Both the position numbers and the translations under genes were made by a program. A DNA stretch of 64,000 bases, taken from PCPOR2b sp965220385. Lineage in GTDB: Bacteria > Poribacteria > WGA-4E > PCPOR2b. The stretch covers positions 3,162,001 through 3,226,000 of the forward strand of contig OZ244825.1 in assembly GCA_965220385.1 (NCBI GenBank), in the 5' to 3' direction. Below, piece by piece: positions 60,408 through 64,000 of the stretch. Within the stretch, counting starts at the first letter, position 1. Each line of letters begins with the position of its first letter. The notes beneath the pieces were generated by a model that worked only from the letters and a program-made list of their open reading frames with translations, was not told where the DNA came from and did not search any database.

Positions 60408-63263
60408 ATGTTTCAGATCGGTAATCCTCTCTTTTTTTTATTTCTCGGCGTTATCCCAATCCTACTGATCATTAACCGTTATACACGCGTTGAAGCAGCG
60501 CGATGGCGAAGGGTTGGGACACTCCTATTGCGTCTCGGTGCGGTGTTATGCCTTATTTTGGCATTAGTCGGTTTGCAGCAAAAGGATCAAGAAGATATCC
60601 TCTCCGTCGTGTTCCTCCTTGATGTGTCCGACAGCGTCCCACCGGAACGGCAGAGCGCAGGAATCGAACAGATTAACTCAGCCCTTGATGCACTCAAACC
60701 CACCGACCTATTCAGTGTAATTCTGTTCGCGGGAGAGGCTGCGGTGCGGATACCGAATCAGGCGAAGGCAGCGCAGCCTCAACTAACAGAGGACATTTTA
60801 TTGGGGGTCGAGGTTGACCGAGGGGCGACCAATCTCGCAGGAGCGATTCAACTGGCATTGAGCCTACCCATTGGTGAGGGCGGGGGGCAGAAGCGGTTGG
60901 TGTTGTTGAGTGATGGCATCCAAAATGTTGGCGAGATGGCGGATTTACTTGACCTTGTTCGGGCGAGTGAAATCGAGGTTTTCACGCTTCCGCTGGCCTC
61001 CGAACGGGAGTACGAAGTCTGGGTGAGAGCGCTGCGAACCCCGTCGCAGGTGCGAGCAGACGAAACTTTCTCGGTTCGCGCAACTGTCGAAACAACCACA
61101 GATACGGCAGTTCAAGCGAGGCTTTATCGCAACGACACCCCTGTGGATGCGCCTCGAACGATAGCCTTGACACAGGGAAAGCAGCCAATCGACTTTCCAC
61201 AAAGAGTTTCCGAGGAAGACATCTATAGGTATCGGATCGAGCTTTCCGTCGATAACGCAACCGGCGACAATCCCGAAAATAACAGAGGGGACGGTGTCAC
61301 CCGTGTTTATGGGACGCCGCAGATCTTGTACATCGAGGGAGATACCGGAGATACGGAATCGTTGAAGAGTGTGCTTGAAATGAACAGTTTGGCGGTTGAA
61401 GTCCTCCCTCCCTCCGAATTTCCGACAGACCTCCTCACGCTCCAGAACAGCGACGCCATCATCTTGAGCAATGTATCCGCTGATGACCTCTCCGAACCTC
61501 AGATGGCACACATCGAAAGCTATGTCCGAGATCTTGGGAAAGGACTGGTCGTAATTGGCGGCGACCGTGCGTTCGGCAGGGGCGGCTATCACGACACACC
61601 GCTGGAACGGGTATTGCCGCTTGAGATGACACCCCGGCAGAAAAAAGAGTCTCTCGCATTGATACTTGTGGTTGATGCGTCTGGAAGTATGGCCAACTAT
61701 ATTGGTCCCGATCAGAAAATTCAGTTGGCACTTGAAGGGGTGCGTGCTTCTATCCAAGCGCTCGACGACGAAGACCGCGCTGGGGTGATAGCGTTCGCTG
61801 CGGAAATCAAGATGGACCTCGCACCGACAACGCAGCACGAAGAGATACTCCATAAGGTTGGAACGTTGCGCCCGGGCAGCGGCACAAAGATGTATCCCGC
61901 ACTGGAAAAGGCTTATGAGCGACTCCGAACAGTTGATGCGAAACAGAAACATATCTTGCTCCTATCAGACGGTAAATCAGAGGGGGCTTTTGTTCCACTG
62001 GCGGAACAGATTGCAGCGGACAAGATGACCCTTTCGACCATTGCTATCGGTGATGCGGATCGAGCGCTGATGAAAGCGATTGCCGAGGCTGGAGGGGGCG
62101 GATATCGAGATGTTGGGAACGTCAGCGAACTGCCAAAAATTATGGCTGATGAGGTGCGTCAGACCCAAAAGTATACCGTCCAGGAGGTGTTTCAGCCAAT
62201 AATCAATGATGGGGCTTCCCCGATGTTAGCGGGGATTAACCGCTTGCCGAAACTCTACGGCTACATTGCCACCTCGGAAAAGGAGTTAGCACAAACCTAC
62301 ATCCGCTCGCATGAAGACCACCCGATCCTCGCTGGCTGGAACTACGGACTCGGTAGGTCTGTCGCCTTTACCTCTGATGTGAAGTCGGGCTGGGGAGCGG
62401 ACTGGATTGAGTGGGAGAACTTCGGCAGATTTTGGGGGCAGGTTGTCAACTGGACTTTACCCTCGATGGGCGGCGCTGCGGATTTCGATCTTACAGTCGT
62501 CCCCCAGAACGGCAGAGGAGCGGTGTTTATAGATACAGCATCTACCCCAGCAACACATGGTCTCACATTTGACGTGAGTCTCGCCCGTCCCAACGGTAAG
62601 GGAGCGATAGTCGAACTGCATCGCGTCACGCCGACACAATACTCTGGAGAATTCCCCCTACGTGAGCGTGGATCGTATCTTGTTACTGCACAGCAAAAAC
62701 GAGACGGACAGGTCGAAAGCACCTATTACGAGAGCCTTGTGCTCTCCTACCCGGCGGAGTTCGCTGAATTTGAGACGAACCGTCAGCTACTCAATGAACT
62801 CGCGAGCCAAACCGACGGAATTTTTGAACCCTCACCTGAACAGATTGTTCAACACCGTGGACCACCAATTGAACATCTGAAACCGCTCTCGCTTCCCCTG
62901 TTAATAGCGAGCCTGATTCTATTTGTTTTGGAGATGATCCTGCGTCGTTTCAGCGTTGCGAGCGGTTATCTTACAGAACTTAAAACGCAGTTGAGATCAC
63001 TTTACCGCCGAGACGATCACGCAGTCTCACCAACACTTTCGCGCCTACGACAAACGAAGACAGCGCTGGCAAGGGAGCCATCGACACCGCCCGATGATTT
63101 CGCTCCCTCCCCAACATCTCAATCTGGATATCAGCGCGAGCGCGAGTCAGAATCGGGGTTGGGGAGCGCTACATCAGTAGATCCGCAAACTGCATCGACG
63201 GGTGGCATCGGAAGATTGTTGCAGGCGAAGGGTCGGGCGCGTAACAATGAACCCTCAAGATAA
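60408..63263 (+). CDS. Membrane protein with two von Willebrand A domains and a GATase1-like domain
   Basis: A 951-residue protein. Two N-terminal spans (FFLFLGVIPILLIINRY; LLLRLGAVLCLILALVGL) precede a first VWA domain with a MIDAS-like DVSDS (72-76). A beta-sandwich and a glutamine-amidotransferase-like fold (ILYIEGDTGD ... GLVVIGGDRAFGRGGY) follow. A second VWA domain has DASGSM (423-428) and LLLSDGKSEGA. A last span (LPLLIASLILFVLEMIL, about 840) leads into a charged cytoplasmic tail. It resembles BatA/aerotolerance-style proteins and large VWA/GATase proteins of planctomycetes. ATG 60408 (MFQIGNPLF) is preferred over a TTG at 60369 because it starts at the first span. Role unknown; metal-dependent protein binding is likely. 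Confidence 0.85.
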   Translation: MFQIGNPLFFLFLGVIPILLIINRYTRVEAARWRRVGTLLLRLGAVLCLILALVGLQQKDQEDILSVVFLLDVSDSVPPERQSAGIEQINSALDALKPTDLFSVILFAGEAAVRIPNQAKAAQPQLTEDILLGVEVDRGATNLAGAIQLALSLPIGEGGGQKRLVLLSDGIQNVGEMADLLDLVRASEIEVFTLPLASEREYEVWVRALRTPSQVRADETFSVRATVETTTDTAVQARLYRNDTPVDAPRTIALTQGKQPIDFPQRVSEEDIYRYRIELSVDNATGDNPENNRGDGVTRVYGTPQILYIEGDTGDTESLKSVLEMNSLAVEVLPPSEFPTDLLTLQNSDAIILSNVSADDLSEPQMAHIESYVRDLGKGLVVIGGDRAFGRGGYHDTPLERVLPLEMTPRQKKESLALILVVDASGSMANYIGPDQKIQLALEGVRASIQALDDEDRAGVIAFAAEIKMDLAPTTQHEEILHKVGTLRPGSGTKMYPALEKAYERLRTVDAKQKHILLLSDGKSEGAFVPLAEQIAADKMTLSTIAIGDADRALMKAIAEAGGGGYRDVGNVSELPKIMADEVRQTQKYTVQEVFQPIINDGASPMLAGINRLPKLYGYIATSEKELAQTYIRSHEDHPILAGWNYGLGRSVAFTSDVKSGWGADWIEWENFGRFWGQVVNWTLPSMGGAADFDLTVVPQNGRGAVFIDTASTPATHGLTFDVSLARPNGKGAIVELHRVTPTQYSGEFPLRERGSYLVTAQQKRDGQVESTYYESLVLSYPAEFAEFETNRQLLNELASQTDGIFEPSPEQIVQHRGPPIEHLKPLSLPLLIASLILFVLEMILRRFSVASGYLTELKTQLRSLYRRDDHAVSPTLSRLRQTKTALAREPSTPPDDFAPSPTSQSGYQRERESESGLGSATSVDPQTASTGGIGRLLQAKGRARNNEPSR

Positions 63264-63350
63264 ATCCATCCTAAAATTCAAGATTTAGTTCTTGCGCGTT
63301 GCTGTTAGGAACAGCAAGTTCAAGAGAGTAATCTTTCAAAGGAGAACCGT

Positions 63351-64000
63351 ATGAAAGCGTCGTTTTGCACAAACGCCTTTGGCAACACGCAGCAGGCTAT
63401 TGAGGAAGCGATACCAAAATTGGCACAGATGGGATATGATGGATTGGAGTTTTGGGAGCAGTACCTACCAAGTTCAGACCTGAAGTGGCTCAAGGGGATG
63501 ACGGATGCACACCGGCTCGAAATCGTTCAGATCTGCCCATACTTCGACTTCACCACCAGTTCGGAGACGTGGGAGCAGAGCATACGGGATGCGGAACGAT
63601 ACATCGAATATTCGATTCAGTTGGGAGGCCCTTTTATCCGGACGTACACCGGCAATGTCGGCAGCGCCGATGCAACGGCGGAGCAGTGGGATGCGTGTGT
63701 GAGAGGGTTGCAGCGGATTTGTGAGATGGGGATGCCACACGGTATTGTGTTTCCGCTCGAAACCCATCAGGTTATCCATTCAGGACCCAACCTGACGGAC
63801 ACGAGTCCAACCACGCTCAAGCTACTATCCGATGTGGGATTGGACAACTTGAAGGTGAATATCCAGACACCGTTGTTAGGCGAGTCGGTCTTTGACACAG
63901 CAGTGCAGCTGGGTCCCCATGTGGTTCACGTCCACGCCCATAACTGGATTGGCAATTGGCCCAATCTCACGTTTCTGGATGCTGGGGACGAGGATTTTAC
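63351..64000 (+). CDS. Sugar phosphate isomerase/epimerase-like TIM-barrel protein, partial (right edge)
   Basis: An open frame of 216 codons to the window edge from ATG 63351, which follows AAAGGAGA. The protein opens MKASFCTNAFGNTQQAIEEA and continues with KLAQMGYDGLEFWEQY, GGPFIRTYTGNVGS, GIVFPLETHQ and a metal-region strand HVVHVHAHNW. This is the xylose-isomerase-like (AP endonuclease family 2) barrel of sugar isomerases and epimerases. Catalytic residues probably include the Glu of PLETH and the His of HVHAHN. The 3' part lies outside the window. It may act with sugar-acid enzymes such as the dehydratase at 21516, but they are far apart. Confidence 0.85.
   Translation, partial: MKASFCTNAFGNTQQAIEEAIPKLAQMGYDGLEFWEQYLPSSDLKWLKGMTDAHRLEIVQICPYFDFTTSSETWEQSIRDAERYIEYSIQLGGPFIRTYTGNVGSADATAEQWDACVRGLQRICEMGMPHGIVFPLETHQVIHSGPNLTDTSPTTLKLLSDVGLDNLKVNIQTPLLGESVFDTAVQLGPHVVHVHAHNWIGNWPNLTFLDAGDEDF

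Overview
The window reads as a chromosomal segment of an uncultured, Gram-negative (diderm) bacterium. lpxB and lpxK show that it makes lipid A. The gene mix suggests a Candidatus Poribacteria-like lineage or a near relative: a DUF6785-type membrane protein, a PhyH dioxygenase, a divergent sulfatase, a ceramidase-like protein, a galactonate-dehydratase-like enolase, many exported hypotheticals and a heavy load of short palindromic repeats. This placement is inference from gene content; no rRNA is present to confirm it. I noticed no tRNA, rRNA or CRISPR array. Base composition looks close to balanced by eye.

Layout. 1-16.7 kb: mostly minus-strand housekeeping and metabolic genes. These are a membrane protein cut by the left edge, an M48 CAAX-type protease, an exported M16 protease, a LolD/FtsX-like ABC exporter pair, a thioesterase, and a TPR / phosphoesterase / double-cupin / metallo-beta-lactamase-fold run. 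On the plus strand are a PhyH oxygenase, an AAC(3)-like acetyltransferase and a fumarylacetoacetase-family hydrolase. 16.9-26.3 kb: a coiled-coil protein, an unknown conserved protein, a NERD-nuclease/helicase, an aquaporin-like channel, an enolase-superfamily dehydratase, an exported DUF255 thioredoxin protein and a divergent SDR. 26.3-39.9 kb is the accessory, repeat-rich part. It holds a REP-associated transposase inside 35-bp repeats, a 14-repeat Ycf48-like lipoprotein, a lipase, a single-chain restriction-modification enzyme, an IS200 transposase remnant between inverted double hairpins, and a sulfatase. 39.9-50.3 kb: a likely selenoprotein, a membrane spermidine-synthase-like protein, an exported PCMT, an M3 peptidase, a small zinc ribbon, a ceramidase-like protein, and LysM and TapB-like exported proteins. 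51.1-64 kb: a 1730-residue exported protein of repeated beta-sandwich look, lpxB, a NUDIX hydrolase, lpxK, a RluA-type pseudouridine synthase, a VWA membrane protein and a truncated sugar isomerase/epimerase.

Most striking result: at 40708 an in-frame TGA separates two open frames. Read as selenocysteine it gives one exported protein: an ester-cyclase-like domain fused to a thioredoxin-like domain with a U-P-K-C redox motif. A hairpin whose loop contains GGUCU, as in the E. coli fdhF SECIS, follows directly.

Second theme: small non-autonomous elements. (a) TA-flanked MITE-like elements with TGGTGAATT.../TAGTAGATT... ends; one interrupts one of two collinear 222-bp repeats exactly, and another supplies the stop codon of lpxK. 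(b) The palindrome CCCGATTTATCGGG, found between genes and also in frame inside three coding sequences. (c) Double-hairpin modules with a conserved ATGTYTATAGAA core, two of them in inverted orientation around a truncated IS200 transposase. (d) GAAACCGAGTTTT hairpins after several genes.
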